Of a stretch of 38,895 nt of DNA, positions 13,739 to 23,085 are shown piece after piece. Below the pieces are notes generated by a model. That model ran no database searches and was not told where the DNA came from. It saw only the letters and a list, made by a program, of their open reading frames with translations. A program made the position numbers and the translations under genes. Within the stretch, counting starts at the first letter, position 1. The number at the start of each line of letters is the position of its first letter. Source of the DNA: Desulfobulbaceae bacterium. GTDB taxonomy: Bacteria > Desulfobacterota > Desulfobulbia > Desulfobulbales > SURF-16. The stretch is taken from the NCBI GenBank assembly GCA_027859235.1, contig JAQIBE010000093.1, forward strand, positions 1 through 38,895, read 5' to 3'.

Positions 13739-15856
13739 TCAGTCATACTCACCGCGCACCAGCACCTTCCTAGGTTTTGCACCATCAGCAGGGCCGACAA
13801 GTCCTTCCCGCTCCATGGTTTCAATGATACGGGCCGCCCGATTATAACCAATGCGTAACCGCCGTTGTACGCCGGAGATCGAGGCCGTACCGAGCTCACA
13901 GACAATGGCCACCGCTTCATCGTATTTTTCGTCGTACTCCGCATCACTGTCGCCAACCCCTGAACTGGTTTCCCGCTCCACCGATTTAATAACCTCTTCA
14001 TCGTAGGCAACAGGTCCCTGTCTTTTAAGAAAATCAACAATACGTTCAGTTTCCTTTTCTGTAATATACGCCCCGTGGATGCGCTGCAGGGAGGCTGTGC
14101 CCGGGGGCAGAAAGAGCATATCACCTAGACCGAGGAGGTTCTCCGCCCCTGAGATATCAAGAATGGTTCTTGAGTCAATCTTGGAGGAGACCTTAAACGA
14201 CATGCGGGTGGGAAAATTGGCCTTGATCAACCCTGTCAGCACATCCACAGATGGGCGCTGGGTGGCGAGAATGAGGTGCATTCCTGCGGCGCGTGCCATC
14301 TGGGCAAGACGGGCAACCGAACCTTCCACCTCCTTTGAAGCGACCATCATGAGATCGGCAAGCTCATCAATAATAATGACAATGAGAGGCAGTTTCTCCT
14401 CTGAACTTTCATTAAAACTGACAAAACTCTTCACCCGATTCTCTTCCATGAGAGAGTAACGCCGCTCCATCTCTTTTACGGCCCACTGCAGGGCGCGACT
14501 GGCCATCTGCGGCTCCACCACCACAGGGTGCAGGAGATGGGGGATCCCTTCATAACAGGTCAGCTCAACCCTTTTGGGATCCACCATAAGCAGCCGCACC
14601 TCCTCAGGTTTGGCCTTCAGGAGAATGGAACAGATGATCGTATTGATGCCGACAGACTTTCCCGCACCAGTGGTTCCGGCAATGAGCAGATGAGGCATCT
14701 TGGCAAGATCTGCTGTCACTGGATTACCAATGACATCCATGCCGAGTCCCAGGGTGAGTTTTGACTTACCTTTTTGAAAGAGGCTGGTGCCGAGAATTTC
14801 GCGGATATACACATTTTGGCGCACAGGATTCGGCACCTCAATTCCAAGTGCGGCCTTACCAGGCACAGAGCCGACCACACGCACCGAGGGCGCTTTCAAA
14901 CCGAGGGCAAGGTCATCGGCAAGGGCCATCACCTTATTGATCTTCACACCCGGTGCCGGTTCAAATTCATAGGTGGTAATCACAGGACCCGGCATGATGC
15001 CCGTAATCTTGCCATTGACGCCAAAGTCATACAACTTTGAACTGAGGAGCTCACTCACCGAAAGATAATAATCCTTGTCCAAGGTAATATCTGCATGGGC
15101 AGGCTTATCAAGTAAGGATAAATTGGGCAGCTGATACTCTCCAGGCTGCACAGGAACCGGTTCAAAACCCTTTTCAACGTCCTCCAGGGCAAGACGAACT
15201 GGTTGTTTTACATCTGGCAGAGAAGCAGAGGCGGGAGATCGCATAACCCTCCCTTCCTTCTTCTGTTCAGCAATTACAACTCCATCTTTTTTACGTTGTT
15301 TACGCCAGAGATGAACCCGCTTACCGCCATCAACAAGTAATTTACCACTTTGATAGGGGGAGAGATGAAACAGGGCCATGCAGGAGAGTAAAAACACCGC
15401 TGAAAAGAAAAGCACCATCCCTGGGCCGCCAAAATAGGCGGATGTTACAGCAAACATCTTCGTGCCAAGAACACCGGCAAGGGGATAAGATCTATCAAAT
15501 AAAGAGAGATCATGGATGCCCAGCCCACCAAGAAGTGAGGCATTGGCGATGACAATACCGGAACAGCCAAGAGACATCAGAGGCAGACGATAGGAACTTG
15601 CAACAGGGAAAAATGAGACAAAAGATAAAAAGAAGAGCAGGAACGGCAGCCAAAACGCCGAAAGACCCAGAAAACTCATCAAACAGGCCGCAATGACATG
15701 GCCCACCATTCCACCCCAATTGGATATTTCTCCAGACGAGTCAGGGGGAATAAAACTCACCAGACACAGGACAAGAAACAGACCTGCGACAACACCAAGG
15801 ACAGCCAGAATTTCTAAACTCAAATGTGGACGTGTTTCATCTTCTGCTTTCGCCAT
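13739..15856 (-). CDS. ftsK: DNA translocase FtsK
   Basis: FtsK is a septum-anchored hexameric motor that pumps DNA toward dif during chromosome segregation. The N-terminal part (about residues 15-165) has four to five hydrophobic segments. A short linker follows, then an alpha/beta motor with Walker A GTTGAGKSVG near 395 and Walker B IVIIIDELADLMM near 490. A C-terminal winged helix (gamma, about 640-700; SISGVQRRLRIGYNRAARII) reads KOPS-type polar sequences. At 705 aa it resembles SpoIIIE/short FtsK forms without a long linker. AAGGGA lies just before the start. It follows nusB by 39 bases and is last in that transcript; the nickel genes behind it have their own promoter. Confidence 0.95.
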   Translation of the reverse strand: MAKAEDETRPHLSLEILAVLGVVAGLFLVLCLVSFIPPDSSGEISNWGGMVGHVIAACLMSFLGLSAFWLPFLLFFLSFVSFFPVASSYRLPLMSLGCSGIVIANASLLGGLGIHDLSLFDRSYPLAGVLGTKMFAVTSAYFGGPGMVLFFSAVFLLSCMALFHLSPYQSGKLLVDGGKRVHLWRKQRKKDGVVIAEQKKEGRVMRSPASASLPDVKQPVRLALEDVEKGFEPVPVQPGEYQLPNLSLLDKPAHADITLDKDYYLSVSELLSSKLYDFGVNGKITGIMPGPVITTYEFEPAPGVKINKVMALADDLALGLKAPSVRVVGSVPGKAALGIEVPNPVRQNVYIREILGTSLFQKGKSKLTLGLGMDVIGNPVTADLAKMPHLLIAGTTGAGKSVGINTIICSILLKAKPEEVRLLMVDPKRVELTCYEGIPHLLHPVVVEPQMASRALQWAVKEMERRYSLMEENRVKSFVSFNESSEEKLPLIVIIIDELADLMMVASKEVEGSVARLAQMARAAGMHLILATQRPSVDVLTGLIKANFPTRMSFKVSSKIDSRTILDISGAENLLGLGDMLFLPPGTASLQRIHGAYITEKETERIVDFLKRQGPVAYDEEVIKSVERETSSGVGDSDAEYDEKYDEAVAIVCELGTASISGVQRRLRIGYNRAARIIETMEREGLVGPADGAKPRKVLVRGEYD

Positions 15857-15895
15857 AGTCCCTTACTCATCAGCTATATATGGATGATAACTACA

Positions 15896-16303
15896 TTACG
15901 CGGACGGTTTGTTTTTAACGCAATAACTATCTAAAATACCATTAATAAAGGCGGGTCCTTCATCGGTACTGAACCGTTTGGCAATCTCAATAATTTCATT
16001 AAGAGAAACCGCCGGGGGAATTTCCGGACAATAGAGGAATTCATAAAAGGCGATCCGCAGCAGATTACGGTCAACCACTGCCATGCGCGAGATCTTCCAA
16101 TTTTCAGAATGGGCTTCGATTAATCCGTCCAGCTCATCACGATGCTCTCTCACCCCATCCACAAGAATGGTGGCAAACTCCACGGCCTTTTTAGGGGCCT
16201 GAAAATTCACTCGAATACCTTCAATATCAGCATTGCCAGTTTGATCCAGCTGATATAAACATTGTAAGGCCAGTTCTCTGGCCTGCCTCCGCGGTCCGTT
16301 CAT
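15896..16303 (-). CDS. nusB: Transcription antitermination factor NusB
   Basis: NusB pairs with NusE (S10) on boxA RNA to prevent early termination in rRNA operons. The 135-aa all-helical protein starts RRQARELALQCLYQLD (the RNA-binding N-terminus) and has the expected later segments (DRNLLRIAFYEFL, SLNEIIEIAKRFSTDEGPAFINGILD). nusB commonly follows ribH, as here. A strong terminator stands between ribH and nusB, however, so nusB-ftsK is either separately promoted or fed by read-through. I found no convincing promoter in 16304-16400. Confidence 0.95.
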   Translation of the reverse strand: MNGPRRQARELALQCLYQLDQTGNADIEGIRVNFQAPKKAVEFATILVDGVREHRDELDGLIEAHSENWKISRMAVVDRNLLRIAFYEFLYCPEIPPAVSLNEIIEIAKRFSTDEGPAFINGILDSYCVKNKPSA

Positions 16304-16399
16304 ACTCTTATTCTCGCATCATCATTCGGATTAATTAATATTCAACTCAAAAAAGAGATTTCACTAAAACTAAACGTGTAACAATAAAGATTCCCAGAC

Positions 16400-16433
16400 A
16401 AAAAATGGGAAGAAAAGCTAACTTTTCTTCCCA
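16400..16433 (-). terminator. Rho-independent terminator of the rib operon
   Basis: A 12-bp perfect stem (16406-16417 with 16422-16433), loop of four bases, followed on the minus strand by six T. It lies 47 bases after the ribH stop. Confidence 0.92.
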
Positions 16434-16479
16434 CAGTATGCCTGTTTTTTTCTATAAATCAAGGAGCCGAGATTAAGAT

Positions 16480-16944
16480 TTAGAAATTTTCCAGCAAACT
16501 CACCATTTCAATGGCAGCAGAGGCACAATCAGAACCTTTATTTCCAGCCTTGGTTCCTGCCCGCTCAATCGCCTGCTCAATGGTATCGGTGGTCAAGATA
16601 CCAAAAATAATCGGCAGATCTGCATCCATACTGGCCATGGCAATACCCTTGGCAGCTTCACCAGCAACAAAATCAAAATGCGGCGTGGCACCACGGATGA
16701 CAGCACCGAGACAGATCACTGCGTCATACCGTTTTGACCGCGCCATTTTTTGGGCAATGAGAGGAATTTCATAGGCCCCGGGAACACGAACAACTTCGAT
16801 ATCATCATCACTTGCACCGGAGCGAATCAAGGTATCAATGGCCCCTTCAACGAGACGTTCTGCAATAAAAGAATTAAAACGTGCAACAAGAATACCGAAT
16901 TTCTTTCCTTCAGCTGACAGGTTCCCTTCTATATATTTTGCCAT
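16480..16944 (-). CDS. ribH: 6,7-dimethyl-8-ribityllumazine synthase
   Basis: RibH condenses the ribitylamino-uracil with 3,4-dihydroxy-2-butanone 4-phosphate, the step before riboflavin synthase, usually as a 60-mer shell. Expected motifs are present: [16 protein letters not shown] (about 22-37), [13 protein letters not shown] (about 56-68), [22 protein letters not shown] (active-site loop with the catalytic His, about 81-102, shown in part) and GILTTDT near 116. It has 154 aa, the standard size. GGAG lies upstream of the start. It is the last rib gene before the terminator, 90 bases after ribBA. Confidence 0.97.
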   Translation of the reverse strand: MAKYIEGNLSAEGKKFGILVARFNSFIAERLVEGAIDTLIRSGASDDDIEVVRVPGAYEIPLIAQKMARSKRYDAVICLGAVIRGATPHFDFVAGEAAKGIAMASMDADLPIIFGILTTDTIEQAIERAGTKAGNKGSDCASAAIEMVSLLENF

Positions 16945-17034
16945 TTTCCCACTCCAAATTTTCGATCTTAATTAATAACTGTTCAGCCTGACGATACGAC
17001 ACTCAGGCACGTGTCAAGTCACCGCAAACAGGTT

Positions 17035-18252
17035 TCAGGAGGACTCATCTTCAAAATCCAGCAAATGCCCCATTTTATCGCGTTTACACTGGAGATAACC
17101 GATATTATCCGCATGGGGCTTAGACTCAATGGGTACACGTTCAACCACTTCAATGCCATACCCCTCAAGGCCAATAATCTTCTTGGGGTTATTGGTCATA
17201 AGACGCATCTTGCGCACGCCGAGATCACGGAGAATCTGGGCGCCAATTCCATAATCACGCAGATCAGACTTAAACCCGAGCTTATGATTGGCTTCAACCG
17301 TATCAAGTCCTTCATCCTGGAGGGCGTACGCCTGCATTTTATTGGCAAGACCAATACCACGACCTTCCTGACGCATATACAGGACGATACCATTTCCTTC
17401 ACGGCCAACCTGCTGCATGGCAGCATGGAGCTGGCTTCCACAGTCACAACGCATGGAGCCAAACACATCACCGGTGAGACATTCCGAGTGAACCCGAACA
17501 AGTACCGGCTCATCAGGATTAATCTCGCCCTTCACCATGGCCACATGCTCATGGCTATCCACATCATTGCTGTACACAACAGTGGTAAAATCTCCACCGA
17601 ACCGGGTGGGCATTTTCACCTCAGCTGCACGATGAACCAGGGTGTCTTTTTGCATACGGTAGGCAACCAGATCAGCAATGGTACAGATCTTCAGACCATG
17701 CTTTTTAGCATAAATCTCAAGATCCGGCATCCGTGCCATGGTGCCGTCTTCCTTCATAATCTCACAGATCACACCGGCAGGAGCCAAACCCGCGAGGCGA
17801 CACATATCCACCGAACCTTCTGTCTGCCCGAGACGGACAAGCACGCCGCCCGGACGGGCGCGAAGAGGGAAAACATGCCCCGGGCTCGTCAGATCCGATG
17901 GTTTCACATCAGGACTGGAGGCCACCTGAATGGTCCTGGCCCGATCTGCAGCAGAAATACCCGTGGTCACACCGGAAGAGGCCTCAATGGTTACGGTAAA
18001 AGCCGTTTCAAAGGGGCAGGTATTATTTTGCACCATCATGGGGAGCTGCATCTGCTCCAGATGTTCCGAGGTCAGGGTCAGACAGATGAGACCACGTCCA
18101 TGGGTTGCCATGAAATTGATATCATCGGCAGTACATTTTTCAGCTGCCATGAAGAGATCGCCTTCATTTTCACGATCTTCATCATCAACCAGAATGACCT
18201 GCTTTCCCGCTCTAATATCTTCGAATGCTTCTTCTATCGTGCAAACAGGCAT
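17035..18252 (-). CDS. ribBA: Bifunctional 3,4-dihydroxy-2-butanone 4-phosphate synthase/GTP cyclohydrolase II
   Basis: This enzyme supplies both precursors of riboflavin. The N-terminal half makes dihydroxybutanone phosphate from ribulose 5-phosphate (acidic motif [11 protein letters not shown] near 24-34; [22 protein letters not shown]). The C-terminal half opens GTP, with [19 protein letters not shown] near 250-268 holding the three zinc Cys and [12 protein letters not shown] near 293. Both active sites look intact. The start at 18252 ([10 protein letters not shown]) is preferred over a GTG nine bases earlier because AGGTGG stands five bases upstream. The 133-base gap to ribE contains octamer repeats and no FMN riboswitch. 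Confidence 0.97.
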   Translation of the reverse strand: MPVCTIEEAFEDIRAGKQVILVDDEDRENEGDLFMAAEKCTADDINFMATHGRGLICLTLTSEHLEQMQLPMMVQNNTCPFETAFTVTIEASSGVTTGISAADRARTIQVASSPDVKPSDLTSPGHVFPLRARPGGVLVRLGQTEGSVDMCRLAGLAPAGVICEIMKEDGTMARMPDLEIYAKKHGLKICTIADLVAYRMQKDTLVHRAAEVKMPTRFGGDFTTVVYSNDVDSHEHVAMVKGEINPDEPVLVRVHSECLTGDVFGSMRCDCGSQLHAAMQQVGREGNGIVLYMRQEGRGIGLANKMQAYALQDEGLDTVEANHKLGFKSDLRDYGIGAQILRDLGVRKMRLMTNNPKKIIGLEGYGIEVVERVPIESKPHADNIGYLQCKRDKMGHLLDFEDESS

Positions 18253-18345
18253 GTAAACCACCTTTTTTTTAGGTTAAGAGCGTTTTAGGCTGGATGCTGT
18301 CAGGTATGAGGACTTTCTCTATAATAATAGTTAAAGCACGTAAAC

Positions 18346-18377
18346 CCTAATAGCCTAAACACCTAATACGCTAAATA
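18346..18377. repeat. Degenerate 8-base tandem repeat
   Basis: Four octamers run in register: CCTAATAG, CCTAAACA, CCTAATAC, GCTAAATA. The segment AGCCTAAA (18352-18359) is also the inverse of TTTAGGCT at 18284-18291, so the gap between ribE and ribBA can form a stem-loop of about 75 bases. Confidence 0.5.
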
Positions 18378-18385
18378 ACAAAATT

Positions 18386-19039
18386 TTATTTTAGAAAACC
18401 ATTTTCAGCGAGGAATGCAGGATTAATCCTGCTTGAAGCGGGGACTTCATTTCCGGCCAAAAGGAGTTTCTCAACATATTTTCCAATTAAATCAACTTCA
18501 ATATTAACCTCACTGCCACTACTCAACCCACCGAGGGAGGTCACCTCTAAGGTATGGGGTATGATAGATACACTAAATGTTGCGGTACCACAATGGTTGA
18601 CCGTCAGACTTATACCATCAATGGTGATGGAACCTTTCTCAATAATGTACTTCCCTAACCCCTTGGGGATGGAAAAGGTGAAACGGACAAAATCACCGTC
18701 AGGGGTACGGGAAAGCACCTTGGCAACGCCGTCCACATGACCGGAAACCAGATGGCCGCCGAGGCGGTCACTCAGCTGCAGGGCACGTTCGAGATTCAAA
18801 GAAGAACCGGCAGACTTAGCGCCAAGAGTGGTGCGTGACAGACTTTCAGGGGACACATCCACCTCAAAGCGCCTCTGAGAAATATCTTTAGCGGTTAAAC
18901 ACACGCCGTTACAGGCGATGGACTCCCCTTCTTCAGGGTTCGTCAGATCAAAATCCGTCTCCAGAACAAAGATCATCCCGCCGCCACTTGGGCGTTTTTC
19001 CACTAACCTGCCTTGACCTTGAATAATTCCTGTAAACAT
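18386..19039 (-). CDS. ribE: Riboflavin synthase, alpha chain
   Basis: The enzyme dismutates two lumazine molecules into riboflavin and the pyrimidine that RibH reuses. Two lumazine-binding repeats are visible. The first begins MFTGIIQGQG and carries SIACNGVCLT near 45; the second has LVSGHVDGVAKV and SITIDGISLTVN near 140. The start at 19039 is taken from the invariant family beginning MFTGI. An upstream in-frame Met at 19072 would add 11 residues and is unlikely. It lies 39 bases after ribD and before ribBA, the usual ribDEBAH order. Confidence 0.96.
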   Translation of the reverse strand: MFTGIIQGQGRLVEKRPSGGGMIFVLETDFDLTNPEEGESIACNGVCLTAKDISQRRFEVDVSPESLSRTTLGAKSAGSSLNLERALQLSDRLGGHLVSGHVDGVAKVLSRTPDGDFVRFTFSIPKGLGKYIIEKGSITIDGISLTVNHCGTATFSVSIIPHTLEVTSLGGLSSGSEVNIEVDLIGKYVEKLLLAGNEVPASSRINPAFLAENGFLK

Positions 19040-19078
19040 TGTTTTCCGGCTATCCTTGACAAGCAATGACATTATCTC

Positions 19079-20203
19079 TTATTTCGAACTAAAAAGTCCC
19101 TCAACCAACACATCATCACCGAACCGCTTCACGCGACTCAGCTTAAATCGTTTTCCCTGCTGCACATCTGTTATGCCGAGATCGCCGACCACCGGAATAG
19201 ACTCCTGACCCAAAAAAAGAGGGGCCATAAAAAGAGACACCTGGTCCACCAGCCCTGCATGGAGAAAAGAGGTATGAACCGCACTGCCCCCTTCAACTAA
19301 AACAGAATTAAGCTGTAACTCGCCCAGTTTCTTTAGGACATGACCCAGGTCAAGCTGACCATTTTTCAGGGGAACTTCATAAATAGTCGCCCCGCCGGCG
19401 AGCAAGACACCACGTCTCTCCTGATCAACACCGCTTCCACAAAAAATCAACGTCGGTGCCTCGGATTGAAGAGTAAGCATCTTCGCCTTAGGGGTCAAGC
19501 GTAAATGGGTATCGAGAATCACACGAACCGGATCATGACCTTTTTGATGATCCAGTCTGGTAGTGAGGGAGGGATCATCATTCAAGGCCGTATCAACACC
19601 GATTAAAATGGCATCAACCTGGTCCCGCATGCGATGCACCTCTTTGCGTGAGTCAACACCTGTGATCCACCCACAACGGCCGTCAGGGGCCGCCAGTTTA
19701 CCATCAAGGGAGCATCCGGCCTTCATGATAACCCAGGGCAAGCCAGTGGAAATATGCTTTATAAACGGACGATTTATGGCGCGGCATTCGTCCTCCAAGA
19801 CCAGGCCCGCCACATCTATATCCTGTTCAGCAAGGAAGCGTAAGCCACTGCCGGCAACCAGGGGATTTGGATCAACCATACCCACCACCACCCGGCTAAT
19901 ACCACTCTCGATAATACGCTGGGTACAGGGAGGTGTACGGCCGGTATGATTGCATGGCTCCAGGGTGACATAAATCGTCGCATTTCTGGCCCGATCACCA
20001 GCATCACGCAACGCATGAACCTCAGCATGGGGGGTTCCGGCCTTTCTGTGGAACCCCTTACCGACAACAATGCCGTCGGCAACGACAACCGCGCCCACAA
20101 GGGGATTAGGTGAAGTACGCCCTACCCCCTTCCTCGCCTCTTGCAGGGCCAGGCGCATGAAGGTCTCATCTTCTTTATTCGGTTGTTGCATCACCTTCGG
20201 CAC
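19079..20203 (-). CDS. ribD: Bifunctional riboflavin deaminase/reductase
   Basis: RibD deaminates the GTP cyclohydrolase II product and reduces its ribosyl chain with NADPH. The N-terminal deaminase has the zinc site HAEVHAL near residue 51 and [11 protein letters not shown] near 76-86. The C-terminal reductase (about 150-374) contains [24 protein letters not shown] and [13 protein letters not shown]. The length of 374 aa is typical. The start is a GTG at 20203 with AAAGGA eight bases upstream, so it overlaps nrdR by 29 bases. An ATG at 20191 has no properly spaced ribosome-binding site. Confidence 0.95.
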   Translation of the reverse strand: MPKVMQQPNKEDETFMRLALQEARKGVGRTSPNPLVGAVVVADGIVVGKGFHRKAGTPHAEVHALRDAGDRARNATIYVTLEPCNHTGRTPPCTQRIIESGISRVVVGMVDPNPLVAGSGLRFLAEQDIDVAGLVLEDECRAINRPFIKHISTGLPWVIMKAGCSLDGKLAAPDGRCGWITGVDSRKEVHRMRDQVDAILIGVDTALNDDPSLTTRLDHQKGHDPVRVILDTHLRLTPKAKMLTLQSEAPTLIFCGSGVDQERRGVLLAGGATIYEVPLKNGQLDLGHVLKKLGELQLNSVLVEGGSAVHTSFLHAGLVDQVSLFMAPLFLGQESIPVVGDLGITDVQQGKRFKLSRVKRFGDDVLVEGLFSSK

Positions 20204-20648
20204 CTAAGAGATCCTTTAACTCTTCCATAAATTCATTGAGATCTTTAAACTGCCGGTACACCGAGGCAAAGCGGACGTAGGCCACATCATCAAGGTTACG
20301 CAGTCCATCCATCACCCGTGCCCCGACAAGTTTCACCGGAATTTCCCGCTCCCCCATGTCCTGCAGTTGCCGTTCGAGATTATCAACAAACTCTTCGATC
20401 TCCACCATGGAAACCGAGCGTTTCTCACAGGCCTTACGAAGTCCGGCAACAACCTTGTCGCGATCCCATGCCTCCCGCCGACCATCCTTCTTAATCAACA
20501 TGGGCATGGTCAGTTCCAAGCGTTCATAGGTGGTAAACCGGCGTTCACACCCCTCACATTTCCGCCGCCTGCGTGTTGTGGTGGATTCCTTATTCAAACG
20601 TGAATCAACAACCTTATTCTCAAGATGACCGCAGTATGGACACTTCAT
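20175..20648 (-). CDS. nrdR: Transcriptional repressor NrdR
   Basis: NrdR represses ribonucleotide reductase operons by binding NrdR boxes, sensing ATP/dATP through its ATP-cone. The zinc ribbon CPYC (residues 3-6) and CEGC near 31-34, with basic RRRRK before it, is complete. The ATP-cone runs from about 49 to 139 ([11 protein letters not shown]-type start [15 protein letters not shown]). The start at 20648 gives the family's usual MKCPYC opening and has GAGGG five bases upstream. It sits between the dCMP deaminase gene and ribD, a common bacterial order that puts it with nucleotide genes. Confidence 0.97.
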   Translation of the reverse strand: MKCPYCGHLENKVVDSRLNKESTTTRRRRKCEGCERRFTTYERLELTMPMLIKKDGRREAWDRDKVVAGLRKACEKRSVSMVEIEEFVDNLERQLQDMGEREIPVKLVGARVMDGLRNLDDVAYVRFASVYRQFKDLNEFMEELKDLLGAEGDATTE

Positions 20649-20659
20649 GCACACCCTCT

Positions 20660-21115
20660 TTACTCTGTAATTTGAACGACCTCTATACCCGCCTCAGTCA
20701 GCATTTCATCAGCCAGGAGATCCGTATACCCTTCACCATAATAAATCTTGATGATTCCAGCGTTAATCAGCATCTTACTGCAGATTGAACAGGGCATATT
20801 GGTGCAGTACAAGGTGCAGCCCTGGATGGAAACACCATGGGTTGACGCCTGAATAATGGCATTTTGTTCGGCATGCAGACCTCGGCACAGCTCATGCCGT
20901 TCCCCTGAGGGAACTTGCAGCTTATCACGCAGACAGCCAACCGCATCACAATGGGTGATTCCTGCAGGAACACCGTTATACCCCGTTGAGATAACCCGTT
21001 TATCACGCACCAGTATCGCTCCCACCTTCCGGCGGGTACAGGTGGATCGTTCAGCAACGAGCTTGGTGATATTTAAGAAATATTCCTGCCAGGAGGGTCT
21101 ATCGTCGGAAGCCAT
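20660..21115 (-). CDS. Deoxycytidylate deaminase (ComEB-like)
   Basis: This zinc enzyme turns dCMP into dUMP for dTMP synthesis. The catalytic HAEQNAI motif is near residue 75 and the second zinc motif PCSIC is near 107. [11 protein letters not shown] near 26 and GYNGVPAG near 46 are typical. It has 151 aa, standard length. The start at 21115 follows glyA by 80 bases; nrdR starts 12 bases after its stop. The glyA-dCMP deaminase-nrdR order links one-carbon supply and deoxynucleotide control. Confidence 0.95.
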   Translation of the reverse strand: MASDDRPSWQEYFLNITKLVAERSTCTRRKVGAILVRDKRVISTGYNGVPAGITHCDAVGCLRDKLQVPSGERHELCRGLHAEQNAIIQASTHGVSIQGCTLYCTNMPCSICSKMLINAGIIKIYYGEGYTDLLADEMLTEAGIEVVQITE

Positions 21116-21195
21116 ATTTTCTCTTAAAATTAAAAAAACGATTCAGGGTAAAGGGGAAGAGCTGACTCCTTATCTAATCATCAGCGCCTGGAAAA

Positions 21196-22452
21196 TTATG
21201 AGAATTCCTTTTGCAGCTCGGGATAGAGTGGAAATTTCTCACATAATGAACGAACCTCTGCCCGGATACGGGCGAGGGTCTCAGGATCATCACGACGTTC
21301 AACCGCTTCATTAATCCACGCAGCAATGGTTCTCATTTCAGCCTCTTTCAGACCGCGGGTCGTCACCGCAGGAGTCCCGATACGAATACCGCCGGTCACA
21401 AAGCGTGACTGGGTATCAAAGGGTACCGCGTTTTTATTCACCGTAAGTCCTGCTTCTTCCAAGGCCTCTTCAGCGTCTTTGCCGGTGAGCCCCTTATTGT
21501 TGAGGTCAACCAGCACCAGATGGTTATCTGAGCCACCGGAGACAAGACGAAAGCCGAATTCCATCAGCTTTTCCGCCAGGGCCTTGGTATTTGCCACAAC
21601 CTGAGTCTGATACGCCTTGTATTCATCAGTCATGGCCTCTTTAAAGGCAACCGCCTTGGCGGCAATGACATGGACAAGGGGACCGCCCTGAATGCCCGGA
21701 AATATTTTAGAGTTGATCTTCTTGCCATACTCCTCTTCCGCCAGGATCAATCCTCCCCGCGGCCCGCGCAGGGTCTTATGAGTCGTTGTCGTAACAAAAT
21801 GGGCATGACCGACAGGAGAGGGATGGACACCAGCAGCCACAAGACCCGCGATATGGGCCATATCCACCATGAGTAGACATCCCACCTTATCGGCAATGGC
21901 ACGCAGAGCCGGAAAGTCAATGACCCGCGGATAGGCCGAGGCGCCAGCCACGATGAGCTTAGGCTGCTCCTGCACCGCCAGAGCCTCAAGGGCATCATAG
22001 TCAATCATTTCCGTTTCCTTATTCAAACCATAGGAAACAAAATTATATAATTCGCCAGAAAAACTGACCGAGGCCCCATGGGTCAAATGACCGCCATGGG
22101 CCAAATCCATCCCCAGCACCTTGTCCCCTAGCTGCAGACAGGCAAAATAGACCGCCATATTGGCCTGACTACCCGAATGGGGCTGCACATTGGCATAGGG
22201 CGCCTTAAACAGCTCCTTCGCCCGATTTATGGCCAGGGATTCAACCGTGTCGGCATTATCACATCCACCGTAGTACCGCTTGCCAGGATAGCCTTCCGCG
22301 TATTTATTGGTGAAAATTGAGCCCTGCGCTTCAAGAACAGCAGGGGAAACAATATTTTCAGAGGCAATAAGCTCAAGCTGGTAGGTTTGACGCTCAAGCT
22401 CTGAACCGATAGCCTTATATATTTCAGGATCATTATTTTTTAATGATGACAT
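21196..22452 (-). CDS. glyA: Serine hydroxymethyltransferase
   Basis: GlyA is a PLP enzyme that moves the serine hydroxymethyl group to tetrahydrofolate, giving glycine and methylene-THF. The PLP-lysine motif [15 protein letters not shown] is present near residue 225. [18 protein letters not shown] near 33-50 and [13 protein letters not shown] near 54-66 are the substrate-site signatures. The start at 22452 ([11 protein letters not shown]) gives 418 aa, matching the family; a longer frame upstream adds 30 hydrophobic residues through the intergenic hairpin and is rejected. It lies 121 bases after rpiB. Confidence 0.97.
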   Translation of the reverse strand: MSSLKNNDPEIYKAIGSELERQTYQLELIASENIVSPAVLEAQGSIFTNKYAEGYPGKRYYGGCDNADTVESLAINRAKELFKAPYANVQPHSGSQANMAVYFACLQLGDKVLGMDLAHGGHLTHGASVSFSGELYNFVSYGLNKETEMIDYDALEALAVQEQPKLIVAGASAYPRVIDFPALRAIADKVGCLLMVDMAHIAGLVAAGVHPSPVGHAHFVTTTTHKTLRGPRGGLILAEEEYGKKINSKIFPGIQGGPLVHVIAAKAVAFKEAMTDEYKAYQTQVVANTKALAEKLMEFGFRLVSGGSDNHLVLVDLNNKGLTGKDAEEALEEAGLTVNKNAVPFDTQSRFVTGGIRIGTPAVTTRGLKEAEMRTIAAWINEAVERRDDPETLARIRAEVRSLCEKFPLYPELQKEFS

Positions 22453-22519
22453 GGATAAACCTAAATATTTTAAAAAGAATGTAAAGAGCAGTGACAACGG
22501 CGATGTAAAAGAGGTCAAG

Positions 22520-22554
22520 AATAGAAGGGAGCGGAGCTGCACCTTCTATTTTTT
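22520..22554 (+). terminator. Terminator-like hairpin pointing against the operon
   Basis: AATAGAAGG at 22520-22528 pairs with CCTTCTATT at 22542-22550, followed on the plus strand by six T. On the minus strand, where all nearby genes lie, the bases after the hairpin are CTTGACC. It would thus stop antisense transcription rather than the operon. Confidence 0.5.
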
Positions 22555-22573
22555 ATCTTCTGTATATTCTGCC

Positions 22574-22999
22574 CTAGGAAAACATCTCAATACGGGTCAA
22601 ATGACGACCGGCAGCAAATTCCGTGGCCAGCCACACCCGCACCATCTCAGCAGCAAGGCCAGGCCCGATCACCCGCGCCCCCATACAGAGAACATTGGCA
22701 TCATTATGCTCACGACTCATTGCCGCTGTGAACAGCTCGTGACATAGGGCTGCACGAATTTCTGGGTGACGGTTCGCTGCCATGGACATGCCAATCCCTG
22801 TACCACAGAGCAAGATTCCCCGGTCGCAGGAGCCATCTATGATTTTTCCACAAACGGCATTTGCATAATCAGGATAGTTCACTGATTCCAGAGAATGACA
22901 ACCCGCATCGGTCACAGCATGACCGAGTTCAGCAAGCAGCAGCTTAATCTCTTCTTTCAGATCATAGGCACCGTGATCACAGCCAAGTGCAATATTCAT
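22574..22999 (-). CDS. rpiB: Ribose-5-phosphate isomerase B
   Basis: RpiB interconverts ribose 5-phosphate and ribulose 5-phosphate; the latter also feeds RibBA in the same gene run. The 141-aa protein starts MNIALGCDHGAYDLKEEIK, with the phosphate/substrate loop DHGA, and has the catalytic Cys in GILLCGTGIGMSMAANR near 66. SREHNDANVL near 95 is also conserved. The related allose isomerase has the same fold, but RpiB between fabF and glyA is the common arrangement. Confidence 0.95.
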   Translation of the reverse strand: MNIALGCDHGAYDLKEEIKLLLAELGHAVTDAGCHSLESVNYPDYANAVCGKIIDGSCDRGILLCGTGIGMSMAANRHPEIRAALCHELFTAAMSREHNDANVLCMGARVIGPGLAAEMVRVWLATEFAAGRHLTRIEMFS

Positions 23000-23085
23000 A
23001 ACTGGTCCTCAAATCGCTTCATGGGATACGTCCAAACGGCTTGAAACCACAGCCCTGATCTTCATGAACCAACAGGTTCTATTAA

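Noticed and set aside
17011-18288. 425-codon open frame on the plus strand
   Set aside because: It is exactly antisense to ribBA, whose catalytic motifs are intact. The frame shows no domain and has no ribosome-binding site.
18253-18385. FMN riboswitch before ribBA
   Set aside because: None of the conserved RFN-element helices was found; only octamer repeats are visible.
22453-22542. 30-residue hydrophobic extension of GlyA
   Set aside because: SHMT is cytosolic and the family starts near 22452; the extension crosses the intergenic region.
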